Source of the DNA: Bryum argenteum
Taxonomy: Eukaryota; Streptophyta; Bryopsida; Bryales; Bryaceae
Length of the DNA stretch: 64,000 nucleotides
Assembly: GCA_037043015.1 (NCBI GenBank)
Contig: CM073323.1
Coordinates: forward strand, 4,092,001-4,156,000
Direction of reading: 5' to 3'
Of this stretch, positions 11,987 to 23,279 are shown piece by piece. The translations under genes were made by a program, and so were the position numbers. The notes below the pieces were generated by a model, which was given only the letters and a program-made list of their open reading frames with translations, ran no database searches and was not told where the DNA came from. Positions within the stretch are counted from its first letter, which is position 1, and each line of letters starts with the position of its first letter.

Positions 11987-12694
11987 TCAAATGGGCGGTC
12001 GATTCACATCGCGTGGATTGACACGAAGCTCCTCTGCACGGAGCACGGGTGAGGGGGCCCAACGTGAACGAACTCTCATATCAATTGGAGGTGGTTCCAA
12101 ATCCCCTGGGTTGACACGACGCTCCTCTGCAACGTCCAGACGCCTCTGTTCAAGGAATGGCTCCCGTGCGGCCAAGAATGCGGATTGGATGGATGCAATG
12201 TGACTTATCCTATCAAGCGGCACTGTAAGCACCCGGGGAGCTAACCCATCCTCCAGCTCCGTGATGCGCGCCCGCAATCCTTGATTGGCTGCTGCGTGGG
12301 CCCGAATCTGGTCTACTAACTCGCTGCTAAATTGCATCAAGGTGTCCACACTTTGCTCCAGCTCCGCAATGCGCTGGCCCCTCACGTCACTCCGCCTCCT
12401 CAGCAGCTCCACGATCCTCGCATGAGTACGCCATATGGCTTCATCAATCAGCGCATTCACAGCATCCACGCGTGTTGTCGATGGTACCCTGCTCGTGCTC
12501 TCGATCGATTGTCCTGGATAAACGGCATTGCAAATTGGGCATTGAAGCGGAGCCGTTACTCCGTTCAGACATGCCGAGCAGAATAAGTGACCACAACGAG
12601 AATTTATTGGATTGTAGACGACGGTCGTGCACCAGTCGCAAGATCGCATCCACACATCAAACATGATATTCGCTGCGTTCTGATCTGAGTCCAT
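11987..12694 (-). CDS. RING-finger protein with coiled coil
   Basis: Predicted 235-aa protein. An N-terminal C3HC4 RING has CDWC, CGHLFCSAC and CPIC, with the usual spacing (C-x2-C-x11-C-x-H-x2-C-x2-C-x9-C-x2-C), so an E3 ubiquitin-ligase role is likely. Residues about 95-165 are rich in heptad-like Leu/Ile/Glu and probably form a coiled coil for dimerisation. The tail is Arg/Pro-rich, with a repeated RVNPxD motif. The start MDSDQN at 12694 is preferred because an acceptor-like TTTTCTGTGCAG lies just before it, implying an intron in the 5' UTR or a further upstream exon. The substrate is unknown. The gene converges on DET1, but no functional link follows from that. Confidence 0.72.
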   Translation of the reverse strand: MDSDQNAANIMFDVWMRSCDWCTTVVYNPINSRCGHLFCSACLNGVTAPLQCPICNAVYPGQSIESTSRVPSTTRVDAVNALIDEAIWRTHARIVELLRRRSDVRGQRIAELEQSVDTLMQFSSELVDQIRAHAAANQGLRARITELEDGLAPRVLTVPLDRISHIASIQSAFLAAREPFLEQRRLDVAEERRVNPGDLEPPPIDMRVRSRWAPSPVLRAEELRVNPRDVNRPPI

Positions 12695-12724
12695 GATGTC
12701 TGCACAGAAAATATAAGCTATCAT

Positions 12725-13528
12725 TCACTCACAGTCAATGCTAGACATCGAACGCTTGTATTTCTTTGTTGTAGGTGCAGGAATAGCGGCTTTAGTACGA
12801 TGGCAAAGGCGAGATTCTGACATGAAGCTGAGAGTGCTTTTGTAGGCCCCAATAGCGCAAGCCTGAGTCTCTTCTCCTACCTAGCGTACACAGAATCGTT
12901 GTTATCGGCGGCTATATACATCTTCAGTTGGCCGTCTGTGAAAGCCTGAGCTTTGCTCGCATGTCCTTCGGCCTGAAAATCGGGCACTTACCGCGACTAA
13001 TTATAGTCGTCACCTTCGTCTCCTTCGGTAGTCTTCACATTTGGCTTTCCACAATTTACAGCTGGAGCTGTGTCCGATCATGCATCACAACGCCTCACAA
13101 CGCCTCACGTAATAATCGATGATTGAAAGTCTGTCAATGAGTCGGGTATATACGAAGTACGATTTTTAAGCAGGAATGTGGAAAGTAGACGGTCGACCTT
13201 TCATGTTTCGGTTAAGTACTAAGCAGAAATTCATCAATGTTACTCCTTCACTTCCAGTGTTGATTCAACTTTTCACCAGTTCCGTACGTGCGAAATCAAT
13301 GACAGTCTCGTATGCAGATGGTTTGCATGCAGATGTATCGACGCAACCAATGAGTTTATATAGAGCAGCATTTGGCATGGCTTGTACCACTTTGTCTGTG
13401 AGTCTGTCCGACTGTGGGGAGGAGCTTCCCTCCGTCTTATAATCGGGCTCTGATGTTCACCGTCTCACCCGGATTCGTTTCAGCTATCCTCGTCACGACA
13501 TGCTCCAGAGGCCTCCTCCTCATCAACC
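12725..13528. other. Upstream region of the RING gene, no other gene seen
   Basis: No coding region with family resemblance. It should contain the promoter and perhaps a 5' leader exon of the minus-strand RING gene. Confidence 0.4.
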
Positions 13529-13848
13529 TCCAAGTCACTAACCCCGTCACGGACTGGCATCCGCTTCTTGTAAGCAAACCTTACACCACGCAATGCAGGG
13601 AGTTTCCAGAGACCCTTTGCAACATATTTTGGGATTACAGAGGTGTGCAAGCTAGAGGCCAACTCTCACGCTCTATTTGAAAAGAAGGATGGTCGTGTAA
13701 GAGTTGGTGTACCTCCGGCTGAGCTCGCACGCCAACTGTAATCCCAAAAACTTTCACAATCGACCTCCGGAACCTCCCTGCATTGCTTGGTGTGAGGATT
13801 ATTAGTAAGAAGCGGCTCTCAGTCTGTGATGGAGTTCGTGACTTGGAG
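13529..13848. repeat. Inverted duplication of a gene fragment (hairpin)
   Basis: The arm at about 13529-13670 is repeated in reverse complement at about 13697-13848, with only about 25 bp between them. Both arms read as related peptides on opposite strands. The minus-strand left arm has LPALRGVRFAYKKR followed by a GVSDLEVD segment. The plus-strand right arm has LPALLGVRIISKKR followed by GVRDLELG. This resembles the end of a leucine-rich-repeat type protein, but the family is not certain. A transcript through it would fold into a long imperfect hairpin. Confidence 0.7.
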
Positions 13849-13849
13849 C

Positions 13850-14594
13850 TTGGTAAGCTTTTGACGATGGATTTAGTTGTCGAGCCTTAGACGATGAGCG
13901 ATTTCTGTTCCGATTCTCAGGCTTTGAATGTCCAGCTATCATCAATTGCTGTTCTCAAATTGCATGATTCGACTCTGAATGTGAAAACTCCTTTGAAAAC
14001 GAGTTACGAGCATTGTAGTTGTAACAGACAAAAACTTCAACCAGACAGAGAATTTGTCATACTCACAAGCAGGCTTCAACCAGACGAGCATTTGCTTTAC
14101 TCACAAGCAATACAATAGCGTGTGAATGTGTGCCAACCAAACTTATTTTCTCTCAATCTACACCACTTTTCCCTCATCCCCTCACAAATTAACTATCCCT
14201 GCAATGCAATTCATATGAATGAATACTATTCCAAAATGAAAGTAAATTTAATGTGTTTCAAGTTGTTTTGACTGAAAGTTAAATTCGACAGGCTTGGAGG
14301 TTTTATGGCCTTGACACCCTTATATAAAACATTACTCCGGACAAGCTTGCATGATATGTGTTGTTAGGTGCAAGTACATGAGTACAAGAAATGAAAGACA
14401 TGTGCACATCTCTAGGTTGACACACAATTCGAGGTTGATACACAGTTCAAAGTCAACACAGAACCAGATTGACACAAAACAACTTACAATTTTATTGAAT
14501 TATGTACTAATCATATAGAATTTTGAAAGTGAAAGCCACAATTACAGTAAAATGTACATGGACAGCAACCACTTTCGAATGCCAACATGTAGGC
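13850..14594. other. Intergenic, no gene seen
   Basis: AT-rich spacer between the hairpin and the 3' end of the NTF2-like gene. The 74-codon open frame at 13894 has no recognisable features. Confidence 0.45.
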
Positions 14595-15773
14595 CTATTG
14601 ATTCTTAATAGGTTCTATCGGAAATACTAAACTAAGAAGCCATATGAAACCTTGGAACAAAAGAGCATTGAAGTTGCCAATAAGAAACCAAAGTGTCTGT
14701 GAATTGTAGAGTTCACCAATAATAGGAATCAATTGTATCGTCGGAGATCGTATGAAATAATCACGTTGCACTCGGATCTTCTTCACCTTTTTCCCACCCT
14801 GAATCACCATTGCAGCCCAATCAATGACCAAAGCATTGCCGACTGCTCCTTATTACTGTTGTGGTCTTAATTGAAGATTGTTATCTGAAATCTGATAGTG
14901 AATTTATTACTGTTGTGATCTTAATTGAAGATTGTTATCTGAAATCTGATAGTGAATTACAGTATAATACTAAGTTACGAACACCTATTATTGGGCATTT
15001 ATGGAATTTTACTTGCTGTTAGTGATATAAATATAATATGCAATTTTTGAGTTTGAGAAGCTCAGACAGCTTCTAGTGTTCACAGCCCATCGAGAGCTTT
15101 GTGCACAATTTCAAGTCACCTCTCTGTGACTTTAGCGAAACAATGTTTGCCTTGTGTTACATTCATTTGAGAATAAGATTGCAGGGCACCTCTGGAGATG
15201 GGTGATCTTATCGCAGAAAAAAATAAATCTGTAGCAGGATTCTTACCACAATGACATCTTCAAGCTCCAGCAAGGCGAAGAAGTACAAGGGCGTGGTGCG
15301 CGTCAACAGTATCCATGGCCGGATGTACACCGTCATTCGGACCCCAATGGCATTCTCTTTAGCGTCGTACACAATGTTATCGAAGTCCACCCCACTGCAC
15401 ACAGAAAGCACACCAATTCAGCAACTATGGACAATAAGATTGCAGGGCACCTCTGAATATGGGTGTTTCTTCGACGAGGTTCGTAACTCGAATATCGAGG
15501 TTTGCGACCTAGCCATGGCCAGTAGAGAAGGATTGAAAATCTGAGAGGAGAGCTTGGCAGGGGAGTGGGTTACCTGTAGTTGAGGAAGAGCTCGGCGACC
15601 TGGTAGATGGCGATGAGGGCGGTGAGGCCCCAATTGCACTGGATGTAAGGGTGGTAAAACTCCACATCGGGCGTGAAGTAGCGCTGCAGCGTCTCCGCTT
15701 GCCGTCGCAGGGTCGGCTTGTCCACCAACGCTCGCACCACTCCTTCTACCTCCCTCGCCGGATCCTCCATCAC
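14595..15773 (-). CDS. NTF2/SnoaL-like small protein (SigF-like family), three exons
   Basis: Exons inferred on the minus strand are 15773-15574, 15394-15247 and 14798-14595; the phases join exactly to give 183 aa. The N terminus MEDPAREVEGVVRAL with RYFTPDVEFYHPY matches a conserved plant and fungal family with an NTF2-like fold, known from memory as SigF-like. Its members have about 180-200 residues and no established reaction. A hydrophobic C-terminal stretch (FNALLFQGFIWLLSLVFP) could be a membrane anchor. Intron 2 (448 bp) contains a 54-bp tandem duplication. The last-exon acceptor is less certain than the rest. ATG 15770 is an equally possible start. Confidence 0.7.
14850..14957. repeat. 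54-bp direct tandem duplication
   Basis: Units 14850-14903 and 14904-14957 differ at one base. They lie in intron 2 of the NTF2-like gene. The near identity indicates a recent duplication. Confidence 0.95.
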
Positions 15774-16593
15774 TCTTGAATTTCCCTCTCCGCTACAAAC
15801 TGGAATGCGTGGTCACAAGCTGCGGCTTATACAAACGGAGTTGTCTCGATCAAAGTAAACGCACTGGCACGTTTCTAGCGTACTGAAGAATGCAACTCAC
15901 TGAACGAAGAGTTCATGCAAAGCGTACGAACTTATGTGCTCAGACTCGACAGTAGCAGTATCATGCACTTTTGTCTACAAGTCGACACTTGCTAGTGTAA
16001 TCACGCATCGGCCGCATCGCCTGATTTCTAGCTTGTTGACCACACTATACACAATCTCTCACACCCCGTAGACGACTAATTTTCATAAAAACGTTCAGAT
16101 ATATAAGTTAGTTAAATATTGTTATTTATAGCCATTTATGCATATTTCTGTAGTAAGTTACATGATGGGGGTTTAGCTTAGAGGTGAGCTCACAGAAAGA
16201 ATGTGGTGCTAAACAAAAAGGGGGGTTTGATGTAGAGCGTGGCAACGTGTGCAGGGATCCATCACATGCGGGTCAGAAGGTAGGGGGCCAAGTGGCAGAG
16301 AAAGGGTGTGCCTGGTGGGGAGCCGCGGTTTTGAAGTGAAAAGGGTGCATGCTCGTGAGAGTGACAAGCTCAGGCAAAGCTTGGGAGTGTCTAAGGGCCA
16401 TACCACATGGGAGGAAAGGCAGTGAGATGGAAGATTCGTATTGGTTCTAATGAGCAAGTGGTTGCCACATGTGAGGAAGTAGGGAGAGTGGCAAGAGTGA
16501 CATGGGGCAACTTTGTAGCTTTGGGTTTGCTTTGGTTGTTGCTTTGGGATCTACATGGCAATGACGTGGCACATGGGAGGCACTTGAAAACTA
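15774..16593. other. Upstream region of the NTF2-like gene, no other gene seen
   Basis: No family-like coding region. The small open frames on both strands at 16209-16604 overlap and look non-coding. Confidence 0.4.
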
Positions 16594-16611
16594 CCAGGCA
16601 CTAGTGCCTGG
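16594..16611. repeat. Perfect 18-bp palindrome
   Basis: CCAGGCACTAGTGCCTGG reads the same on both strands. It is 109 bp left of an inverted-repeat element. No function can be assigned. Confidence 0.9.
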
Positions 16612-16719
16612 AAGTCGACCGGCAGTGGAGAAAATTCTGGAGAAAAGACAATAATCGCTGCTACAGCGGTAGCAGGCAGGGGCGGCCTGCCGATGGTGTG
16701 GCAAGGGCCTAAATATCCT

Positions 16720-16958
16720 CTACGAGCGTGGCTTGTATGCCAGGCTCGGGTGGGGGTGGGGAGGGTGGGGTAAAATCTGCCCCTATTTTTTTAATTTGTT
16801 TAGGCCCCATTTGAACACAAAGGGGGCTTTCAAGGATAAATTGGGGCCCCAGGCCCCAAATTTTGCAAAAAAAAATTCAAAAAATGGCCCCAAATGGGGA
16901 AATGGGAAGGGCCAGAAAATTGATCCCCACCGAGCCTGGCATCCGAGCCACGCTCGTA
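16720..16958. mobile_element. Inverted-repeat (foldback) element, class unknown
   Basis: The termini CTACGAGCGTGGCTTG on the left and CCGAGCCACGCTCGTAG on the right are inverted copies, extending inward over about 30 bp (CCAGGCTCGG / CCGAGCCTGG). The interior is G/C-rich at both flanks with A/T runs in the middle and no coding frame. No clear target duplication is visible, so the class is not assigned. Confidence 0.65.
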
Positions 16959-17141
16959 GGGGAGAAATAAAGAGACCCGCAAAGCTTCGATCGTGGCTCT
17001 CAGGATGGGGCCCTACATGACCTCAGCATATGATCGAGTGCCAGGTTTTGGGGTTTGCAGACTTTTCAGTTTTTGTGATTTCTGCATGGTGTATTTCTGT
17101 GGAGAACATCATGTAGGTTATTGCTTCAAACACCCACTTAA

Positions 17142-17503
17142 CCCTTAAACGTCCATGGGGTCTGAAACGGGCAGCCCAAAATTGGATCACAGCATCTTTT
17201 GGACTTGGGCATCATGAATAGTGCACTTTTTGAACTTGGGCATCATGAATAGGCCAATCAATGATGAGCTTGCAACCTCCTACAAAGTTATGTACCACCC
17301 CAACCTACCTACCACAATCCTTTCAAAGCACAAAATCATTCATACAAATTGTGATTTGAATTGTGAAATTTCACTTTTTGAATGCATCAGAAGAAGGTGA
17401 CTAGTTTGACATCAAAATATGAGTGAAATGTTGAGTACAGTGAGAGCTACAGGGAAGATTCTGTTGGAATCATGCCCCTCGGGCTTGCTTGGGCGTTTAA
17501 GGG
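17142..17503. mobile_element. TTAA-flanked MITE, piggyBac-like, copy 3
   Basis: A 362-bp element flanked by TTAA at 17138-17141 and 17504-17507, with ends CCCTTAAACG and CGTTTAAGGG. The interior is a different sequence from copies 1 and 2 but is about 90% alike to the element at 39596-39942. Within it, the pair of near-identical phrases ending GGGCATCATGAATAG forms a short internal repeat. Confidence 0.8.
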
Positions 17504-17509
17504 TTAACC

Positions 17510-18360
17510 TCTCTAGTCGAGGCCCCACCCGAATGGTCAAAGTTTGAAAACACTTTTAAAGCTTCTAAAATTTGCCTTAAGTGCAGAATATGCTCATTTA
17601 CTCTCAAAATCTGCCCAAAATTAATAAGATTGCAGTAATAGAAAATTGAGATTTCAGTCTTTACAAGTTTTGTTTCTTGTGCATGTAGAAGAGGTACCAA
17701 GGCATAATCTCATTGTTTGGATTTTCAATCCAAGACACATGCCTTTTTTTTGGGTCAAAAACTTGCCTTTGTATTTGGATTTTAGGAAAATCAAGCATTT
17801 CCATAGGAGGCATAGGGTCAACAAGTATAGGAGTAACCCTAACTCACTTGAAATAAGAATTTGAAGAGCCTCGATTCTAATTCACTCTTAAAAATGGTTT
17901 TTGTGGCTTACACAACATTACCAACCCATTTACAACTAAGGAAAATTGTTTTTTATTTCAACTTTGAACGATATGATCTCACAATTGGTGAAGAATTCGA
18001 ATCTAAGATTTGGTACACATATACATGTACAAGTTAGGTACTAGATTCTACGGTTACATACTCAAAAATTCTCAAAAGTTAAAAATTTGCACCTTACAAT
18101 GAACGAGGGCTAGATTGAGGCTTTTTGGCAGTTTTGAGGCCTAATGACATTAGGGGTTGATGTGTTTTGCAAGTGTTCAAGCTTCTAAATTTTGAGACAT
18201 GATTGGCTTCCAATCTGACATGGACTAGGGAAAAGGGAAATTTTTGCACACAGTTAGACCTCTTTAGTTGTAAGCAATTGACATCAAGTTTGCTATTTCC
18301 TAGTTTATTATCCTTCAATTTCCTTGGGCTTAATGGGACTTTTTAGTCATAGCATATGGC
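17510..18360. repeat. Dispersed repeat A, copy 1
   Basis: Shares ordered blocks with 32755-33560 on the same strand: a GTTTGAAAACAC start, a GGCATRATYTCA block, TACAAGTTAGGTAC and a CTTTTGGCAGTT block. The copies are strongly diverged. No reading frame is shared and no termini were found, so the type of element is unknown. Confidence 0.6.
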
Positions 18361-18788
18361 TAACAACTTTGAATTTCATCTTGTTACAAATCCATTAGTG
18401 TGATATTTCAATTTTGTAACACACACCGCCAAGTGTGTCCTAAGTAACAATGACACATAATTTTTAGCTCAATGCAAAGCCCTGAGTAATCAATATTAGC
18501 TCTAGGGGGTTTGATTACATTAAAAGGACCCTTTTGAGCTTGAGAGGCAAAACATCAACCTTGGAGCTCAATGATAATGTTTTGGTTTGGTTTGAAATTA
18601 GAATTGGTTGGCAAAAGAGCTAGCATTTATAGCTTAAGATCGTGTATTGTATCTTAATTTTAAATCGCAATGTAGAATCCTAATTTTCAATGGCAATGTA
18701 AAGTGGGTACTTCTTTGTTAGACTCACATATATTGCATATGGTATTGATTTTTGAAGGCCTTCCATTCCAAATGTGAATTCCTCTCTA

Positions 18789-18925
18789 CTCTCAGGTGAT
18801 TTCACCTCATGTCTTATAGAGCTCTCAGGTGATTTCACCTCATGTCTTATAGAGCGTGAGAGGTTGTTTTTAGTATTACTCCCACAATGTGTGAGAGGTT
18901 GTTTTTAGTATTACTCCCACAATGT
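18789..18925. repeat. Two adjacent direct tandem duplications
   Basis: A 33-bp unit occurs at 18789-18821 and 18822-18854. One base later a different 35-bp unit occurs at 18856-18890 and 18891-18925. Both pairs are identical by eye. Two independent perfect duplications side by side suggest one local replication event, or an assembly effect. Confidence 0.93.
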
Positions 18926-19166
18926 CTTGAACTCATCGTTCATGGAATGCCCAATTTCTTTTAAAACATAAACATTGAGATTCATTTTCGAATAGAGGTG
19001 TTTCCTATCCTCAATGTGTACCATAAAAGATTAATATTTCTTAAATAATTATTCTTTTACATGCACAATGAACATCAAGCTCACTTTGCTATTACATCAA
19101 GTGGTATAACCCTACATTACCAAGTATTTGTAATGCATTGAACCCATGAACGCAAGACTCACCTTA

Positions 19167-19584
19167 AGGCCTGTTCGCACTTGGCCTTAGAGGAGGTCTT
19201 AGGAGGGGGTCTTAACTCTATTAAAAAGTGTGTGTTCGCACCTACATTCATTAGTAATTACTAATCCTACATGGATGTCCACATGGCACACTTTTAAGAG
19301 TAGGGTATTAGCAAACATTTAGGAGGACAAAAGAGCTTTGAGCAATAGTAGGCAATACTTGAGGGAGCACCAATATTGGAAAGATTCTCAAATTTTACTC
19401 ACTTAAGAGTGGTCTTATGTATTGTCCCACTTGAGGGGCCATTACATAATCCCCTCATTATTGAATACACCTTTACGAGCCTCATTGATGACACCTTTCC
19501 TCAAAAGAAGGTATTCCTCCCCAAATTGTGGGGGTGTTAAATTTTTAGCCACGCTCTTTGCAAAGGCCAAGTGCGAATGGGCCT
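19167..19584. mobile_element. Harbinger-like MITE upstream of the COG0212 gene
   Basis: The left end AGGCCTGTTCGCACTTGGCC and right end GGCCAAGTGCGAATGGGCCT are inverted repeats, flanked by TTA at 19164-19166 and 19585-19587. Length is 418 bp, with no coding frame. It ends 273 bp before the start codon of the next gene, so it may sit in or near that promoter. Confidence 0.82.
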
Positions 19585-19856
19585 TTAGAGTATACACCAC
19601 CCCCCTATACAAGTTTGAGGTCGTCTCCGAACACAATTTGAATTCTTCAACCAAATCAAAGAGTTACCATCCATATTGCTGGAAGGAAGATGATAATGTG
19701 TGTTACATCGACAACCGACGAATACCAAAAGAGCACTCCCGTTCCGTCGAAAGAATGGCAAACGGATGAGGCTGCGAACATTCCAATTCATATCAAACAA
19801 CAGATCATGTCAATGCACTATTCCAGCAAGCAATTGACCAGTGACCCACAATCATC

Positions 19857-22388
19857 ATGGCCGCGCTCTCGATCAATCTCGTAGCAGGAGCAGGAGCAGC
19901 AGCAATTAGATCCTCTTCAACATTGCTGCGACAATCGATGCCATTGCAGTCCATGCATCTATCATCATCGTCACGTCTTCAGGCTCACAAGGATGAGGCG
20001 TGGATGGTGGAGAGCGAGGAGGAGCGACTGAAGCTGGACGCTCAAGCTCGGACCGCCATGGCCACCACCATGGCTGCTGTCGAAGAAGCGCCCGGTGCGT
20101 GGAAGTGGGCGATTCGCAAGCGAGTGTGGGATATTCTGGAGGCCGAGAATTTGGCGCAGATGCCTCGCCCTGTGCATCACCGCATTCCCAATTTCGTTGG
20201 CGCCGGTGCCGCCGCTACCAAGGTGCCCTCCATTATCCATCGATACATTAATATGCCACCCAGGCACTATATTGCTATAGCTGTTTTGCTGAGGGTTGTG
20301 CTCCATTTGCATTTTCTATAGCAAATTGTGAGGTGTATTTCCTATTGTGGAATGAGCAGCTGGCTAGCCTACCCGCTTTTCAAACAGCTAAGTGTGTGAA
20401 GGTGAACCCTGATACACCTCAGAAGCAAGTCCGGTTCCTCACTCTCAACGGTATGTCTCCATGCCATAGTTCTGTACGAACACCAAATTCCATTGCAGAA
20501 ACCCTAAGAATCATTCTGGCTGGATTTGAGCATTCATAAAGTGCTATATCTGCTTGAGTAGAGTTCGATGTGGATGCTGAATGCAACCATCAGATGGTAA
20601 TGTTGATCAGGTAACAAGATTTTGATGACACCGCAACCTCGCCTGCGAACGGGCTTCTTTTCGACTCTGGAGGCTTCATCGATTCCGAATCTGCCAGAAG
20701 CATGTACAAGTGCGGGCGTGGCCAAGTTTGGGAAGCCTGTAGGTTTGGATGACAAGCTGAAAGTGGACCTGATTGTAATCGGCTCCGTAGCTGTGGATCC
20801 CAGCACTGGTGCACGGCTAGGCAAAGGAGAGGTTCGTGCTTACCACATTCATTTCCCGAATGTTCTGTTAATTCATTGGGATGGGGTACCCTAAAACAAA
20901 AGATATTCAAACACTTTTAAGTTAAGACATCCTTGAAATTGCACCCGACTCTCCTTTCCAGATTTTCGAGCTAAACTATGTTCACAGCTTCTTATGTAGT
21001 ATGGTCATGTAAGACGCTGGATAATATGTAATGGCTGATTCTAAACAGCAGTGTGTGCTCATGAAGCGTTTGTAGGAACATATTTACTTCGAGTAAGGAA
21101 ATAATCAACTTTCAGTTTGTTTGTGACTGCTCTCACCAATTCTATGTGAACGCTCAAGGATGTTTCTGAGTGAGAAGTACTAGATTTTTCGTTAGTCTTT
21201 CACTCCAATTTAGGGTATACGAGCTGGTTTTCGATTGAATCAGTCTTGTTGTGGCAGGGATTTGCGGAGCTTGAGTATGGAATATTGCGATGGATGGGAG
21301 CTATAGATGATTCAACTTTAGTAGTAACTACAGGTACTTGGATGCATACACACTGAATTTCACGTTGTTCAAACGGATTATGTTGTGCGACCTTAGATGT
21401 GAATGTAATCCTCTACGGATGGGTGCAGTGCACGATAGGCAACTTGTGGACGACATTCCGGTGGAGAAACTGCTAATTCATGACGTTCCAGTCGATATCA
21501 TCTGCACACCCACCCAAATTCTTCACACAAATACTAAAATTCCCAAACCGCAAGGTAAGTTAGAATTCCTCCTTTGCTGGCACATTCGCCTATGCCGAGA
21601 TTTGCAACTTCGTTCTGGTTGCTGCATAGACAATGGAAGATGCATCACCTTTCCCTCATGTGCACCATCAACTTCTGTCAAGAATGAAATCACTCATCAC
21701 CAACATGATCCTTAATGCATTAGTACACATGTTTTAGATTCGGGTGAGTAGTGTATCATCAGAGAGGTGATCAAATTCTGCAGAGTGAGAGCGTACTGGC
21801 TTCGAGGAAGTATTCTGGCTCCTTGACATCAGAACTCATATTAGTTGCGAAAACAACCATGACTCTCTTTTATGCATTAGACTCCTTTTTTATTTGCGAA
21901 GTGTTACCGATGCAGGCATTTATTGGGACAAGCTGTCCAGGCAAAAGTTGGAGCAAATTCGCGTGTTACAGGACCTAAAGAAACGAATAAAAATGGAGAC
22001 GGGCGAAACTCTACCATGTGCTCCAGACGAGAAGCTGCCTCCGTTGGCAGCTCGCAAGAGAGGAGGACCTCAAAAACGAGGCACTGGGAAGAGCAGTGCC
22101 GAGGCAGAAGCTGCTGCCTCCAGCAACACCATCTTCATGTGGAATGTTGGCCCCTCCACCAGCAAACGTGCTCTGCAAGCCCATGTTGCGCAGTTAACTA
22201 CTGAGGACACAGTACAAGCAGTGCGCACATCGCGAAAACCAGCAACTAATGTGCAGATGGCCTGGATTGTGCTCAAAGAGGACTCCGACATCGCCAAGGT
22301 TGTTGAAGCTTTGGATCAATCTTCACTTGATGGCGTCACTGTGCGTGCCAAAGTGGACCAGCCCACCGGAAACAGAAACAGAAAGTAA
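19857..22388 (+). CDS. COG0212: COG0212: 5-formyl-THF cyclo-ligase-like protein with RRM-like tail, six exons
   Basis: Inferred exons are 19857-20222, 20360-20450, 20611-20831, 21258-21333, 21429-21554 and 21916-22388; phases agree and give 450 aa. The family resembles 5-formyltetrahydrofolate cyclo-ligase. Plant COG0212 members have been linked to thiamine rather than to cyclo-ligase activity. Conserved blocks are [86 protein letters not shown] and [10 protein letters not shown]. The first ~55 residues are Ser/Ala/Arg-rich and poor in acids, as in a chloroplast transit peptide. After a basic Lys/Arg linker, residues about 365-445 look like an RRM fold (TIFMWNVGP...VQMAWIVL), as in animal MTHFSD. 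The intron 1 donor (GTGCCC) is weak, but the join is forced by the alignment. Confidence 0.92.
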
Positions 22389-23279
22389 ACCTTTCATAGA
22401 CCAGCACTGTTTTTTCCAGATTCTTTTCACACTTCGAAGAAACGCCTAGAAATGCATAGAAAGTATGGCAGAAAATGTCAAAAACGGATACATGTACTTT
22501 TAACACGAACATGTTCCATCTAATGTGACATGTACTGCTCTGTACATGCTCACCTAATTCTAGTCAATCAGTTCTTACCATTTGCGTGATCATACTGCAT
22601 GTGAGGCTACCAACCTTACTTAATGCCAAGCCGTTTCGGATGCCAAAGTTCGTGACAGGTACAAGCGAGCCCTTTGCAGACTTCAGTTGGAAATGACAAT
22701 ATCACATCTTCCTGCTGAATTTACATGGTGCGGCAGTTTCCCGGTAACAGGCTCTTACAGGGGTTTGCTGCACTTGCAGTGGTCACCGGAATTTGAGCAT
22801 TCCACATCTAACTCAACTTGCAATTTTTGGATGAGTTGAACAGATATTCAAATTTTGTTGCGTCAGAATCCGATGAGTGGCTGTCAGGACGAAGTTAAGT
22901 GATGGAAGGACCATCATCACGAATTTGACTTTTTGGGCGAAAATAATCGATAGATACAATGAGAGAGATGACACATCAATCCGACTCAGGGCATGCAAGT
23001 ACAACATGCAAGCGTGAAACGTTTTACATTGCTCTTGATTCCTTGCAAATAACAGGATCTTAGAAGCACCTAAAAAGCATCAGTATCATACTTGCTGAAC
23101 CTGGTGCAGTTCCAAAAACGGAATCATATCATATTACCGTAAAACAATGCTGCTCATCTGAAATTTGCAGATGATGGCGTCACTTCGCCAAGGCCTGCTT
23201 GCCACACGGCCTTCCAATTCGGTGACTGCTAGCAACTAAGCATGAAACAATGAATGGTAGCGTGCACAACATCACGAAT
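22389..23279. other. Intergenic between convergent COG0212 and SEC14 genes
   Basis: The two genes converge here. No recognisable coding sequence; it probably holds both 3' UTRs. Confidence 0.5.
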
